Shown here one piece after another: positions 19,609-33,411 of a DNA stretch of 64,000 bases. The DNA is from Dryomyza anilis (Eukaryota > Arthropoda > Insecta > Diptera > Dryomyzidae). The position numbers and the translations under genes were made by a program. The stretch's first letter is position 1. Every line of letters begins with the position of its first letter. Below the pieces are notes generated by a model, which was given only the letters and a program-made list of their open reading frames with translations, was not told the DNA's origin and did no database searches. The stretch lies in assembly GCA_951804985.1 (NCBI GenBank), contig OX638135.1, forward strand, positions 72,383,695 through 72,447,694. Reading direction: 5' to 3'.

Positions 19609-21819
19609 GATCTTTTTGATCTTTTTGATCTTTTTGATCTTTTTGATCTTCTTGATCTTTTTGATCTTTTTGATCTTTTTGATCTTTTCGATCTTTGAGA
19701 TCTTTTCGATCTTTTCGATCTTTTTTGATCTTTTCGATCATGTCAATGGGCACCTCATTCATTCTCCAGTGGACATGTCCAAAATCATTTTAAGTCATTT
19801 CGATCTTTTTGATCTTTTCGATCTTTTCGAACTTTCTGATCTTTTCGATCTTTCGATTTTTTCGATCTTTTTGATGTTTTCGATCTTTTTGATCTTTTTT
19901 AATCTTTTCGATCTTTCTGATCTTTTCGATCTTTTTCATCTTTTTGATCTTTTCGATTTTTTAGATCTTTTTAAACATTTTAATCTTTTCGATCTTTTTG
20001 ATCTTTTCGATCTTTTTTGATCTTTTCGATCTTTTTTGATCTTTTCGATCTTTCTGATCTTCGATCTTTTTGATCTTTTAGATCTTTTAGATCTTTTAGA
20101 TCTTTTAGATCTTTTAGATCTTTTAGATCTTTTAGATCTTTTAGATCTTTTAGATCTTTTTGATCTTTTAGATCTTTTAGATCTTTTAGATCTTTTAGAT
20201 CTTTTAGATCTTTTAGATCTTTTAGATCTTTTAGATCTTTTAGATCTTTTAGATCTTTTAGATCTTTTAGACCTTTTAGATCTTTTAGATCTTTTAGATC
20301 TTTTAGATCTTTTAGATCTTTTAGATCTTTTAGATCTTTTAGATCTTTTAGATCTTTTAGATCTTTTAGATCTTTTAGATCTTTGAGATCTTTTAGATCT
20401 TTTAGATCTTTTAGATCTTTTAGATCTTTTAGGTCTTTTAGATCTTTTACATCTTTTAGATCTTTTACATCTTTTAGATCTTTTAGATCTTTTAGATCTT
20501 TTAGATCTTTTAGATCTTTTAGATCTTTTAGATCTTTTAGGTCTTTTAGATCTTTTAGATCTTTTTTGATATTTTCGATCTTTCTGATATTCGATCTTTT
20601 TGATCTTTTTGATATTTTTGATCTTTTTGATCTTTTTGATCTTTTTGATCTTTTTGATCTTTTTGATCTTTATGATCTTTTTGATCTTTATGATCTTTTT
20701 GATCTTTTTGATCTTTTTGATCTTTTTGATCTTTTTGATCTTTTTGATCTTTTTGATATTTTTGATCTTTTTGAGCTTTTAGATCTTTTTGATCTTTTTG
20801 ATCTTTATGATCTTTTTGATCTTTATGATCTTTTTGATCTTTTTGATCTTTTTGATCTTTTTGATCTTTTTGATCTTTATGATCTTTTTGATCTTTTTGA
20901 TCTTTTTGATCTTTTTGATCTTTTTGATCTTTTTGATCTTTTTGATATTTTTGATCTTTTAGATCTTTTAGATCTTTTAGATCTTTTAGATCTTTTAGAT
21001 CTTTTAGATCTTTTAGATCTTTTAGATCTTTTAGGTCTTTTAGATCTTTTAGATCTTTTTTGATATTTTCGATCTTTCTGATATTCGATCTTTTTGATCT
21101 TTTTGATATTTTTGATCTTTTTGATCTTTTTGATCTTTTTGATCTTTTTGATCTTTTTGATCTTTTTGATCTTTTTGATCTTTTTGATCTTTTTGATCTT
21201 TTTGATCTTTTTGATCTTTTTGATCTTTTTGATCTTTTTGATCTTTTTGATATTTTTGATCTTTTTGAGCTTTTAGATCTTTTTGATCTTTTTGATCTTT
21301 ATGATCTTTTTGATCTTTATGATCTTTTTGATCTTTTTGATCTTTTTGATCTTTTTGATCTTTTTGATCTTTTTGATCTTTTTGATCTTTTTGATCTTTT
21401 TGATCTTTTTGATCTTTTTGATCTTTTTGATCTTTTTGATCTTTTTGATCTTTTTGATCTTTTTGATCTTTTTGATCTTTTTGATCTTTTTGATCTTTTT
21501 GATCTTTTTGATCTTTTTGATCTTTTTGATCTTTTTGATCTTTTTGATCTTTTTGATCTTTTTGATCTTTTTGATCTTTTTGATCTTTTTGATCTTTTTG
21601 ATCTTTTTGATCTTTTTGATCTTTTTGATCTTTTTGATCTTTTTGATCTTTTTGATCTTTTTGATCTTTTTGATCTTTTTGATCTTTTTGATCTTTTTGA
21701 TCTTTTTGATCTTTTTGATCTTTTTGATCTTTTTGATCTTTTTGATCTTTTTGATCTTTTTGATCTTTTTGATCTTTTTGATCTTTTTGATCTTTTTGAT
21801 CTTTTTGATCTTTTTGATC
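19609..21819 (+). repeat. 9-bp GATC satellite array, macro-unit 2
   Basis: Contains a partial M4 (about 19735-19800), a GATCTTTTA block (about 20075-20560) with a few GGTC and CATC variants, and mixed T blocks with GATCTTTAT units. A repeated marker (TTTTTTGATATTTTCGATC) lies at about 20563 and 21057, 494 bp apart. The array closes with a pure GATCTTTTT block to 21819. Confidence 0.97.
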
Positions 21820-22735
21820 AGAGCAGAGTTCGTAATATATCCCTCAAAGATATTTATCATTTTATATTCCTCACAAAATGAGGGATATAAATTGATAAAA
21901 AAATGTCCATCATTGAACGATATTTTTATTTTCATCATTGATGAGAAAAACTATATCGCTCAATGATCGAAATTAATTCTCATCTCAAAAGTACTCAGCA
22001 CTGATGATGAAAATAATTTGTATCTTCAATTTTTCTCATCATTGAATGATGAGAAAAAGTAGAACTTAGTGTATTCTCATCATTTGAAGATGAAAATAAA
22101 TAATGAGAAAAGATGAAAAAATGATGAGAAAAAAGATGAGAAAAGATGAAAAAAATGATGAGACAAATGATGATAAAATGATTAGAAAAATATGAGGACA
22201 AATGAGATAATGGACACATCCGATTGCTGCTGAATGATATGTAAGCAATGGTTTCGACATGTCCATTGAAAGATGAGGTGCTCCTGGACATGTCCATGAT
22301 GACCTCGGACAAAAATGTTTTTTTTTATTATTTTTTGAAATGTTATAAAAATGATTTTGGACATGTCCACTGGAGGATGAGGTGCTCCTGGACATGTCCA
22401 TGATAACCTTGGACAAACATTTTTTTTTTATGTTCATTATTTTTTTTAAATGTTATAAAAATGATTTTGTACATGTCCGCTGGAGTATGAGGTGCTCCTG
22501 GACATGTCCATGATGACCTCGGACTAAATTATTTTTTTCATTATTTTTTGAAATTTTATTAAAATGATTTTGAACATGTCCGCTGGAGGAGGTGCTCCTG
22601 GACATGTCCATGATGACCTTGGACAAAAAATTTGTTTTTTCATAATTTTTTGAAATGTTATAAAAATGATTTTGAACATTTCCACTGGAGAATGGATGAG
22701 GTGGTCGCGGGCATGTCTAGGATGACCATGGACAT
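21820..22735 (+). repeat. M1 and M2 modules, macro-unit 3
   Basis: M1 (21820-22245) carries both hairpins. M2 has only about four palindrome units (22255-22735). The unit order and the terminal GAGAATGGATGAGG variant are kept. Confidence 0.88.
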
Positions 22736-22824
22736 TTTTATTTTTGGGTTGTTTTTGTTCGGTGAATATCTGATATTGTTTAAATGAAAATACATATATA
22801 CATTTCTATTGTTAATGATTTTTT

Positions 22825-23488
22825 TTATGAAAACTGTAACTGTTCAACAATATTATGATTTAGTTTTACTAATAATAACTTTTCTAAATTATCCCTACTT
22901 AATTTATTTCTTAACCTAGTATGTATTGTAGTTAATGCACAAAAAGCCCGTTCTAAGGAAACTTTCGTAGCTGGAACAGACAATGCAATTTCAGCTATAT
23001 CTCCTAAAGATTTTTCTATATATAGCTTTCCAGTGTAGTACTACGTCACTTTGAATTGGCAGTCTATCGACGTATTAATGGTTTTCTAATTTTTGTCTCA
23101 TATTCTCGTTTTCGCACGTTGGTGGTGTTTCAGCTGAAAATTTCTCTTCTAGTTTGCTATATCTGCCTTTTGGCTTTGATGTCGATGGAGAGGGTTCTGG
23201 TAATATTTGGTTACTCACTGAACTTGGATTAAATTCATTTATTAATTTTAAAATGGTCATCAAATGATCCTGAAATTAAATACGTAATTTTTTGCATATA
23301 AATTATTTTAAATTATGCTTACAACTGCTCTGCGCTTTTGAGATTCAGTTAAATATGTTGAACCTCTAGCATTATTTTTATTCTCATCCAAACACACCAA
23401 AGTTGAAAAATCAATTTTTTATTTCTTCTAATTTTTTAAGATAGAGATTCGCAATTATAGTGACTTTCGGTAATGATGTTAAACAATA
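22825..23488 (-). pseudogene. hAT transposase C-terminal remnant, macro-unit 3
   Basis: Same hAT fragment with the 53-bp intron (GTAAGC to TTTCAG), the shared TAA after LENH and the dimerisation motif VSLERAFCAL, ending at the stop 22827-22825. It is almost identical to units 4 and 5, which suggests recent amplification among these three. Confidence 0.8.
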
Positions 23489-24143
23489 GACTAATTTATA
23501 CTTTTTTACGGAGGTATACATAGAAATTAAAATTTGAATGAGTTATTCTAAGCCAATTTAAAATTTAAATCTTTTTATTATTCGCAATACCTAGTTTGCA
23601 CAAATTGAGCTGTAATAAAATCGTTTGACCTAAGGATGTTATTTCTTACTGTATTCATTCATCAACATAATACCCTATACGCTCTACCTATTCGAAAAAT
23701 ACTTTTATTATGGTTGGCTTTTTTTGGTTACAATTTTTATACAGTTATATACCTGAACATTTTATATTATATTGCTTATGCTTCGTTATTACGGTATAAA
23801 CTGTATTGACCTTTGCGGTTAGAGATTTTTACCTTTCAACATAATCAGTTACATATATTACCTAACCTACATTATTACGTTGATATCGATACTCACAGCA
23901 AATACCGACATATGTATTTACACATTCAGTCAACTACCCGTACACGTGTCCCTAGTGTTGGAAAAAATTAAAGATGTCCAAAAATCTTTAATGCCATGTC
24001 ATCTTCTAGTGGTTTTATTCAAAACTATTTTTATGACATTTCAAAACAATATTAAAAATATTGTCCAAGGTCATCCTGGACATGTCCATGAGCACCTCAT
24101 CCATTCTCCAGTGGACATGTCCAAAATCATTTTGAGTCATTTC
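23489..24143. other. Non-coding hAT-module sequence and M4 unit, macro-unit 3
   Basis: Conserved AT-rich segment and inverted palindrome unit. The edge reads TTTTGAGTCATTTCGATC, a variant shared with unit 4. Confidence 0.75.
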
Positions 24144-27100
24144 GATCTTTTTGATCTTTTCGATCTTTTCGATATTTCTGATCTTTCTGATCTTTTCGAT
24201 CTTTGAGATCTTTTCGATCTTTTTGATCTTTTTTGATCTTTTCGATCATGTCAATGAGCACCTCATCCATTCTCCAGTGGACATGTCCAAAATCATTTTA
24301 AGTCATTTTGATCTTTTCGATATTTTCGAACTTTCTGATCTTTTCGATTTTTTCGATCTTTTTGATCTTTTCGATCTTTTTGATCTTTTTTAATCTTTTC
24401 GATCTTTCTGATCTTTTCGATCTTTTTCATCTTTTTGATCTTTTCGATCTTTTCGATTTTTTAGATCTTTTTAAACATTTTAATCTTTTCGATCTTTTTT
24501 GATCTTTTCGATCTTTTTTGATCTTTTCGATCTTTCTGATCTTCGATCTTTCTGATCTTTTAGATCTTTTTGATCTTTTAGATCTTTTAGAACTTTTTGA
24601 TCTTTTAGATCATTTAGATCTTTTAGATCTTTTAGATTTTTTAGATGTTTTAGATCTTTTAGATCTTTCTGATCTTTTAGATCTTTTAGATCTTTTAGAT
24701 CTTTTAGATCTTTTAGATCTTTTAGATCTTTTAGATCTTTTAGATCTTTTAGATCTTTTAGATCTTTTAGATCTTTTAGATCTTTTAGATCTTTTAGATC
24801 TTTTAGATCTTTTAGATCTTTTAGATCTTTTAGATCTTTTAGATCTTTTAGATCTTTTAGATATTTTAGATCTTTTAGATCTTTTAGATCTTTTAGATCT
24901 TTTAGATCTTTTAGATCTTTTAGATCTTTTAGATCTTTTAGATCTTTTAGATCTTTTAGATCTTTTAGATCTTTTAGATCTTTTAGATCTTTTAGATCTT
25001 TTTGATCTTTTAGATCTTTTAGAACTTTTTGATCTTTTAGATCATTTAGATCTTTTAGATCTTTTAGATTTTTTAGATGTTTTAGATCTTTTAGATCTTT
25101 CTGATCTTTTAGATCTTTTAGATCTTTTAGATCTTTTAGATCTTTTAGATCTTTTAGATCTTTTAGAACTTTTTGATCTTTTAGATCATTTAGATCTTTT
25201 AGATCTTTCTGATCTTTTAGATCTTTTAGATCTTTTAGATCTTTTAGATCTTTTAGATCTTTTAGATCTTTTAGATCTTTTAGATCTTTTAGATCTTTTA
25301 GATCTTTTAGATCTTTTAGATCTTTTAGATCTTTTAGATCTTTTAGATCTTTTAGATCTTTTAGATCTTTTAGATCTTTTAGATCTTTTAGATCTTTTAG
25401 ATCTTTTAGATCTTTTAGATCTTTTAGATCTTTTAGATCTTTTAGATCTTTTAGATCTTTTAGATCTTTTAGATCTTTTAGATCTTTTAGATCTTTTAGA
25501 TCTTTTAGATCTTTTAGATCTTTTAGATCTTTTAGATCTTTTAGATCTTTTAGATCTTTTAGATCTTTTAGATCTTTTAGATCTTTTAGATCTTTTAGAT
25601 CTTTTAGATCTTTTAGATCTTTTAGATCTTTTAGATCTTTTAGATCTTTTAGATCTTTTAGATCTTTTAGATCTTTTAGATCTTTTAGATCTTTTAGATC
25701 TTTTAGATCTTTTAGATCTTTTAGATCTTTTAGATCTTTTAGATCTTTTAGATCTTATTGATCTTATTGATCTTATTGATCTTATTGATCTTATTGATCT
25801 TATTGATCTTATTGATCTTATTGATCTTATTGATCTTTTTGATCTTTTTGATCTTTTTGATCTTTTTGATCTTTTTGATCTTTTTGATCTTTTTGATCTT
25901 TTTGATCTTATTGATCTTTTTGATCTTTTTGATCTTTTTGATCTTTTTGATCTTTTTGATCTTTTTGATCTTTTTGATCTTTTTGATCATTTTGATCTTT
26001 TTGATCTTTTTGATCTTCGATCTTTCTGATCTTTTAGATCTTTTAGATCTTTTAGAACTTTTTGATCTTTTAGATCATTTAGATCTTTTAGATCTTTTAG
26101 ATTTTTTAGATGTTTTAGATCTTTTAGATCTTTCTGATCTTTTAGATCTTTTAGATCTTTTAGATCTTTTAGATCTTTTAGATCTTTTAGATCTTTTAGA
26201 TCTTTTAGATCTTTTAGATCTTTTAGATCTTTTAGATCTTTTTGATCTTTTAGATCATTTAGATCTTTTAGATCTTTTAGATTTTTTAGATGTTTTAGAT
26301 CTTTTAGATCTTTTAGATCTTTTAGATCTTTTAGATCTTTTAGATCTTTTAGATCTTTTAGATCTTTTAGATCTTTTAGATCTTTTAGATCTTTTAGATC
26401 TTTTAGATCTTTTAGATCTTTTAGATCTTTTAGATCTTTTAGATCTTTTAGATCTTTTAGATCTTTTAGATCTTTTAGATCTTTTAGATCTTTTAGATCT
26501 TTTAGATCTTTTAGATCTTTTAGATCTTTTAGATCTTTTAGATCTTTTAGATCTTTTAGATCTTTTAGATCTTTTAGATCTTTTAGATCTTTTAGATCTT
26601 TTAGATCTTTTAGATCTTTTAGATCTTTTAGATCTTTTAGATCTTTTAGATCTTTTAGATCTTTTAGATCTTTTAGATCTTTTAGATCTTTTAGATCTTT
26701 TAGATCTTTTTGATCTTATTGATCTTATTGATCTTATTGATCTTATTGATCTTATTGATCTTATTGATCTTATTGATCTTATTGATCTTTTTGATCTTTT
26801 TGATCTTTTTGATCTTTTTGATCTTTTTGATCTTTTTGATCTTATTGATCTTATTGATCTTTTTGATCTTTTTGATCTTTTTGATCTTTTTGATCTTTTT
26901 GATCTTTTTGATCTTTTTGATCTTTTTGATCTTTTTGATCTTTTTGATCTTTTTGATCTTTTTGATCTTTTTGATCTTTTTGATCTTTTTGATCTTTTTG
27001 ATCTTTTTGATCTTTTTGATCTTTTTGATCTTTTTGATCTTTTTGATCTTTTTGATCTTTTTGATCTTTTTGATCTTTTTGATCTTTTTGATCTTTTTGA

Positions 27101-28254
27101 TCTTTTTGATCTTTTTGATCTTTTTGATCTTTTTGATCTTTTTGATCTTTTTGATCTTTTTGATCTTTTTGATCTTTTTGATCTTTTTGATCTTTTTGAT
27201 CTTTTTGATCTTTTTGATCTTTTTGATCTTTTTGATCTTTTTGATCTTTTTGATCTTTTTGATCTTTTTGATCTTTTTGATCTTTTTGATCTTTTTGATC
27301 TTTTTGATCTTTTTGATCTTTTTGATCTTTTTGATCTTTTTGATCTTTTTGATCTTTTTGATCTTTTTGATCTTTTTGATCTTTTTGATCTTTTTGATCT
27401 TTTTGATCTTTTTGATCTTTTTGATCTTTTTGATCTTTTTGATCTTTTTGATCTTTTTGATCTTTTTGATCTTTTTGATCTTTTTGATCTTTTTGATCTT
27501 TTTGATCTTTTTGATCTTTTTGATCTTTTTGATCTTTTTGATCTTTTTGATCTTTTTGATCTTTTTGATCTTTTTGATCTTTTTGATCTTTTTGATCTTT
27601 TTGATCTTTTTGATCTTTTTGATCTTTTTGATCTTTTTGATCTTTTTGATCTTTTTGATCTTTTTGATCTTTTTGATCTTTTTGATCTTTTTGATCTTTT
27701 TGATCTTTTTGATCTTTTTGATCTTTTTGATCTTTTTGATCTTTTTGATCTTTTTGATCTTTTTGATCTTTTTGATCTTTTTGATCTTTTTGATCTTTTT
27801 GATCTTATTGATCTTATTGATCTTTTTGATCTTATTGATCTTTTTGATCTTTTTGATCTTTTTGATCTTTTTGATCTTTTTGATCTTTTTGATCTTTTTG
27901 ATCTTTTTGGTCTTTTTGATCTTTTTGATCTTTTTGATCTTTTTGATCTTTTTGATCTTTTTGATCTTTTTGATCTTTTTGATCTTTTTGATCTTTTTGA
28001 TCTTTTTGATCTTTTTGATCTTTTTGATCTTTTTGATCTTTTTGATCTTTTTGATCTTTTTGATCTTTTTGATCTTTTTGATCCTTTTGATCTTTTTGAT
28101 CTTTTTGATCTTTTTGATCTTTTTGATCTTTTTGATCTTTTTGATCTTTTTGATCTTTTTGATCTTTTTGATCTTTTTGATCTTTTTGATCTTTTTGATC
28201 TTTTTGATCTTTTTGATCTTTTTGATCTTTTTGATCTTTTTGATCTTTTTGATC
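24144..28254 (+). repeat. 9-bp GATC satellite array, macro-unit 3
   Basis: Mixed edge with a partial M4 (about 24245-24305), then long blocks of GATCTTTTA, GATCTTATT and GATCTTTTT. A variant barcode containing GAACTTTTT, GATCATTTA, GATTTTTTA and GATGTTTTA in order recurs with its GATG at 24644, 25076, 26109 and 26289. The last 1.4 kb is a nearly pure T block. Confidence 0.97.
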
Positions 28255-28615
28255 AGAGCAGAGTTCGTAATATATCCCTCAAAGATATTTATCATTTTAT
28301 ATTCCTCACAAAATGAGGGATATAAATTGATAAAAAAATTTCCATCATTGAACGATATTTTTATTTTCATCGTTGATGAGAAAAACTATATCGCTCAATG
28401 ATCGAAATTAATTCTCATCTCAAAAGTACTCAGCACTGATGATGAAAATAATTTGTATCTTCAATTTTTCTCATCATTGAATGATGAGAAAAAGTAGAAC
28501 TTAGTGTATTCTCATCATTTGAAAATGTTATAAAAATGATTTTGAACATTTCCACTGGAGAATGGATGAGGTGGTCGCGGGCATGTCTAGGATGACCATG
28601 GACATTTTTATTTTT
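28255..28615 (+). repeat. M1 joined to the last M2 unit by an internal deletion, macro-unit 4
   Basis: M1 is complete to CTCATCATTTGAA (about 28522), then jumps directly into AATGTTATAAAAATG of the terminal M2 unit. The ATGATGAG run and all but one palindrome unit are gone. The join lies within a TGAAA/TGAAAATG microhomology. Confidence 0.85.
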
Positions 28616-28694
28616 GGGTTGTTTTTGTTCGGTGAATATCTGATATTGTTTAAATGAAAATACATATATACATTTCTATTGTTAATGATTTTTT

Positions 28695-29358
28695 TTATGA
28701 AAACTGTAACTGTTCAACAATATTATGATTTAGTTTTACTAATAATAACTTTTCTAAATTATCCCTACTTAATTTATTTCTTAACCTAGTATGTATTGTA
28801 GTTAATGCACAAAAAGCCCGTTCTAAGGAAACTTTCGTAGCTGGAACAGACAATGCAATTTCAGCTATATCTCCTAAAGATTTTTCTATATATAGCTTGC
28901 CAGTGTAGTACTACGTCACTTTGAATTGGCAGTCTATCGACGTATTAATGGTTTTCTAATTTTTGTCTCATATTCTCGTTTTCGCACGTTGGTGGTGTTT
29001 CAGCTGAAAATTTCTCTTCTAGTTTGCTATATCTGCCTTTTGGCTTTGATGTCGATGGAGAGGGTTCTGGTAATATTTGGTTACTCACTGAACTTGGATT
29101 AAATTCATTTATTAATTTTAAAATGGTCATCAAATGATCCTGAAATTAAATACGTAATTTTTTGCATATAAATTATTTTAAATTATGCTTACAACTGCTC
29201 TGCGCTTTTGAGATTCAGTTAAATATGTTGAACCTCTAGCTTTATTTTTATTCTCATCCAAACACACCAAAGTTGAAAAATCAATTTTTTATTTCTTCTA
29301 ATTTTTTAAGATAGAGATTCGCAATTATAGTGACTTTCGGTAATGATGTTAAACAATA
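28695..29358 (-). pseudogene. hAT transposase C-terminal remnant, macro-unit 4
   Basis: Same fragment, intron and internal TAA as unit 3. A private T (CTAGCTTTATTTTT in place of CTAGCATTATTTTT) is shared with units 5 and 6, which helps order the copies. Confidence 0.8.
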
Positions 29359-30013
29359 GACTAATTTATACTTTTTTACGGAGGTATACATAGAAATTAA
29401 AATTTGAATGAGTTATTCTAAGCCAATTTAAAATTTAAATCTTTTTATTATTCGCAATACCTAGTTTGCACAAATTGAGCTGTAATAAAATCGTTTGACC
29501 TAAGGATGTTATTTCTTACTGTATTCATTCATCAACATAATACCCTATACGCTCTACCTATTCGAAAAATACTTTTATTATGGTTGGCTTTTTTTGGTTA
29601 CAATTTTTATACAGTTATATACCTGAACATTTTATATTATATTGCTTATGCTTCGTTATTACGGTATAAACTGTATTGACCTTTGCGGTTAGAGATTTTT
29701 ACCTTTCAACATAATCAGTTACATATATTACCTAACCTACATTATTACGGTGATATCGATACTCACAGCAAATACCGACATATGTATTTACACATTCAGT
29801 CAACTACCCGTACACGTGTCCCTAGTGTTGGAAAAAATTAAAGATGTCCAAAAATCTTTAATGCCATGTCATCTTCTAGTGGTTTTATTCAAAACTATTT
29901 TTATGACATTTCAAAACAATATTAAAAATATTGTCCAAGGTCATCCTGGACATGTCCATGAGCACCTCATCCATTCTCCAGTGGACATGTCCAAAATCAT
30001 TTTGAGTCATTTC
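29359..30013. other. Non-coding hAT-module sequence and M4 unit, macro-unit 4
   Basis: Conserved AT-rich segment plus inverted palindrome unit, running into the satellite at 30014. Confidence 0.75.
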
Positions 30014-33000
30014 GATCTTTTTGATCTTTTCGATCTTTTCGATATTTCTGATCTTTCTGATCTTTTCGATCTTTTTTATCTTTTTGATCTTTTCGATCTT
30101 TGAGATCTTTTCGATCTTTTTGATCTTTTTTGATCTTTTCGATCATGTCAATGAGCACCTCATCCATTCTCCAGTGGACATGTCCAAAATCATTTTAAGT
30201 CATTTTGATCTTTTCGATATTTTCGAACTTTCTGATCTTTTCGATTTTTTCGATCTTTTTGATCTTTTCGATCTTTTTGATCTTTTTTAATCTTTTCGAT
30301 CTTTCTGATCTTTTCGATCTTTTTCATCTTTTTGATCTTTTCGATCTTTTCGATTTTTTAGATCTTTTTAAACATTTTAATCTTTTCGATCTTTTTTGAT
30401 CTTTTCGATCTTTTTTGATCTTTTCGATCTTTCTGATCTTCGATCTTTCTGATCTTCGATCTTTCTGATCTTTTAGATCTTTTTGATCTTTTAGATCTTT
30501 TAGAACTTTTTGATCTTTTAGATCATTTAGATCTTTTAGATCTTTTAGATTTTTTAGATGTTTTAGATCTTTTAGATCTTTCTGATCTTTTAGATCTTTT
30601 AGATCTTTTAGATCTTTTAGATCTTTTAGATCTTTTAGATCTTTTAGATCTTTTAGATCTTTTAGATCTTTTAGATCTTTTAGATCTTTTAGATCTTTTA
30701 GATCTTTTAGATCTTTTAGATCTTTTAGATCTTTTAGATCTTTTAGATCTTTTAGATCTTTTAGATCTTTTAGATCTTTTAGATCTTTTAGATCTTTTAG
30801 ATCTTTTAGATCTTTTAGATCTTTTAGATCTTTTAGATCTTTTAGATCTTTTAGATCTTTTAGATCTTTTAGATCTTTTAGATCTTTTAGATCTTTTAGA
30901 TCTTTTAGATCTTTTAGATCTTTTAGATCTTTTAGATCTTTTAGATCTTTTAGATCTTTTAGATCTTTTAGATCTTTTAGATCTTTTAGATCTTTTAGAT
31001 CTTTTAGATCTTTTAGATCTTTTAGATCTTTTAGATCTTTTAGATCTTTTAGATCTTTTAGATCTTTTAGATCTTTTAGATCTTTTAGATCTTTTAGATC
31101 TTTTAGATCTTTTAGATCTTTTAGATCTTTTAGATCTTTTAGATCTTTTAGATCTTTTAGATCTTTTAGATCTTTTAGATCTTTTAGATCTTTTAGATCT
31201 TTTAGATCTTTTAGATCTTTTAGATCTTTTAGATCTTTTAGATCTTTTAGATCTTATTGATCTTATTGATCTTATTGATCTTATTGATCTTATTGATCTT
31301 ATTGATCTTATTGATCTTATTGATCTTTTTGATCTTTTTGATCTTTTTGATCTTTTTGATCTTTTTGATCTTTTTGATCTTTTTGATCTTTTTGATCTTT
31401 TTGATCTTATTGATCTTTTTGATCTTTTTGATCTTTTTGATCTTTTTGATCTTTTTGATCTTTTTGATCTTTTTGATCTTTTTGATCTTTTTGATCTTTT
31501 TGATCTTTTTGATCTTTTTGATCTTTTTGATCTTTTTGATCTTTTTGATCTTTTTGATCATTTTGATCTTTTTGATCTTTTTGATCTTCGATCTTTCTGA
31601 TCTTTTAGATCTTTTTGATCTTTTAGATCTTTTAGAACTTTTTGATCTTTTAGATCATTTAGATCTTTTAGATCTTTTAGATCTTTTAGATTTTTTAGAT
31701 GTTTTAGATCTTTTAGATCTTTCTGATCTTTTAGATCTTTTAGATCTTTTAGATCTTTTAGATCTTTTAGATCTTTTAGATCTTTTAGATCTTTCTGATC
31801 TTTTAGATCTTTTAGATCTTTTAGATCTTTTAGATCTTTTAGATCTTTTAGATCTTTTAGATCTTTTAGATCTTTTAGATCTTTTAGATCTTTTAGATCT
31901 TTTAGATCTTTTAGATCTTTTAGATCTTTTAGATCTTTTAGATCTTTTAGATCTTTTAGATCTTTTAGATCTTTTAGATCTTTTAGATCTTTTAGATCTT
32001 TTAGATCTTTTAGATCTTTTAGATCTTTTAGATCTTTTAGATCTTTTAGATCTTTTAGATCTTTTAGATCTTTTAGATCTTTTAGATCTTTTAGATCTTT
32101 TAGATCTTTTAGATCTTTTAGATCTTTTAGATCTTTTAGATCTTTTAGATCTTTTAGATCTTTTAGATCTTTTAGATCTTTTAGATCTTTTAGATCTTTT
32201 AGATCTTTTAGATCTTTTAGATCTTTTAGATCTTTTAGATCTTTTAGATCTTTTAGATCTTTTAGATCTTTTAGATCTTTTAGATCTTTTAGATCTTTTA
32301 GATCTTTTAGATCTTTTAGATCTTTTAGATCTTTTAGATCTTTTAGATCTTTTAGATCTTTTAGATCTTTTAGATCTTTTAGATCTTTTAGATCTTTTAG
32401 ATCTTTTAGATCTTTTAGATCTTTTAGATCTTTTAGATCTTTTAGATCTTTTAGATCTTTTAGATCTTTTAGATCTTTTAGATCTTTTAGATCTTTTAGA
32501 TCTTTTAGATCTTTTAGATCTTTTAGATCTTTTAGATCTTATTGATCTTATTGATCTTATTGATCTTATTGATCTTATTGATCTTATTGATCTTATTGAT
32601 CTTTTTGATCTTTTTGATCTTTTTGATCTTATTGATCTTATTGATCTTATTGATCTTATTGATCTTTTTGATCTTTTTGATCTTTTTGATCTTTTTGATC
32701 TTTTTGATCTTTTTGATCTTTTTGATCTTTTTGATCTTATTGATCTTTTTGATCTTTTTGATCTTTTTGATCTTTTTGATCTTTTTGATCTTTTTGATCT
32801 TTTTGATCTTTTTGATCTTTTTGATCTTTTTGATCTTTTTGATCTTTTTGATCTTTTTGATCTTTTTGATCTTTTTGATCTTTTTGATCTTTTTGATCTT
32901 TTTGATCTTTTTGATCTTTTTGATCTTTTTGATCTTTTTGATCTTTTTGATCTTTTTGATCTTTTTGATCTTTTTGATCTTTTTGATCTTTTTGATCTTT

Positions 33001-33411
33001 TTGATCTTTTTGATCTTTTTGATCTTTTTGATCTTTTTGATCTTTTTGATCTTATTGATCTTATTGATCTTATTGATCTTTTTGATGTTTTTGATCTTTT
33101 TGATCTTTTTGATCTTTTTGATCTTTTTGATCTTTTTGATCTTTTTGATCTTTTTGATCTTTTTGATCTTTTTGATCTTTTTGATCTTTTTGATCTTTTT
33201 GATCTTTTTGATCTTTTTGATCTTTTTGATCTTTTTGATCTTTTTGATCTTTTTGATCTTTTTGATCTTTTTGATCTTTTTGATCTTTTTGATCTTTTTG
33301 ATCTTTTTGATCTTTTTGATCTTTTTGATCTTTTTGATCTTTTTGATCTTTTTGATCCTTTTGATCTTTTTGATCTTTTTGATCTTTTTGATCTTTTTGA
33401 TCTTTTTGATC
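30014..33411 (+). repeat. 9-bp GATC satellite array, macro-unit 4
   Basis: Partial M4 at about 30142-30205. GATCTTTTA blocks (about 30590-31250 and 31735-32535) alternate with GATCTTATT and GATCTTTTT blocks. The variant barcode is at 30557 and 31698. It ends in a T block containing one GATCCTTTT unit near its end, as in unit 3. Confidence 0.97.
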
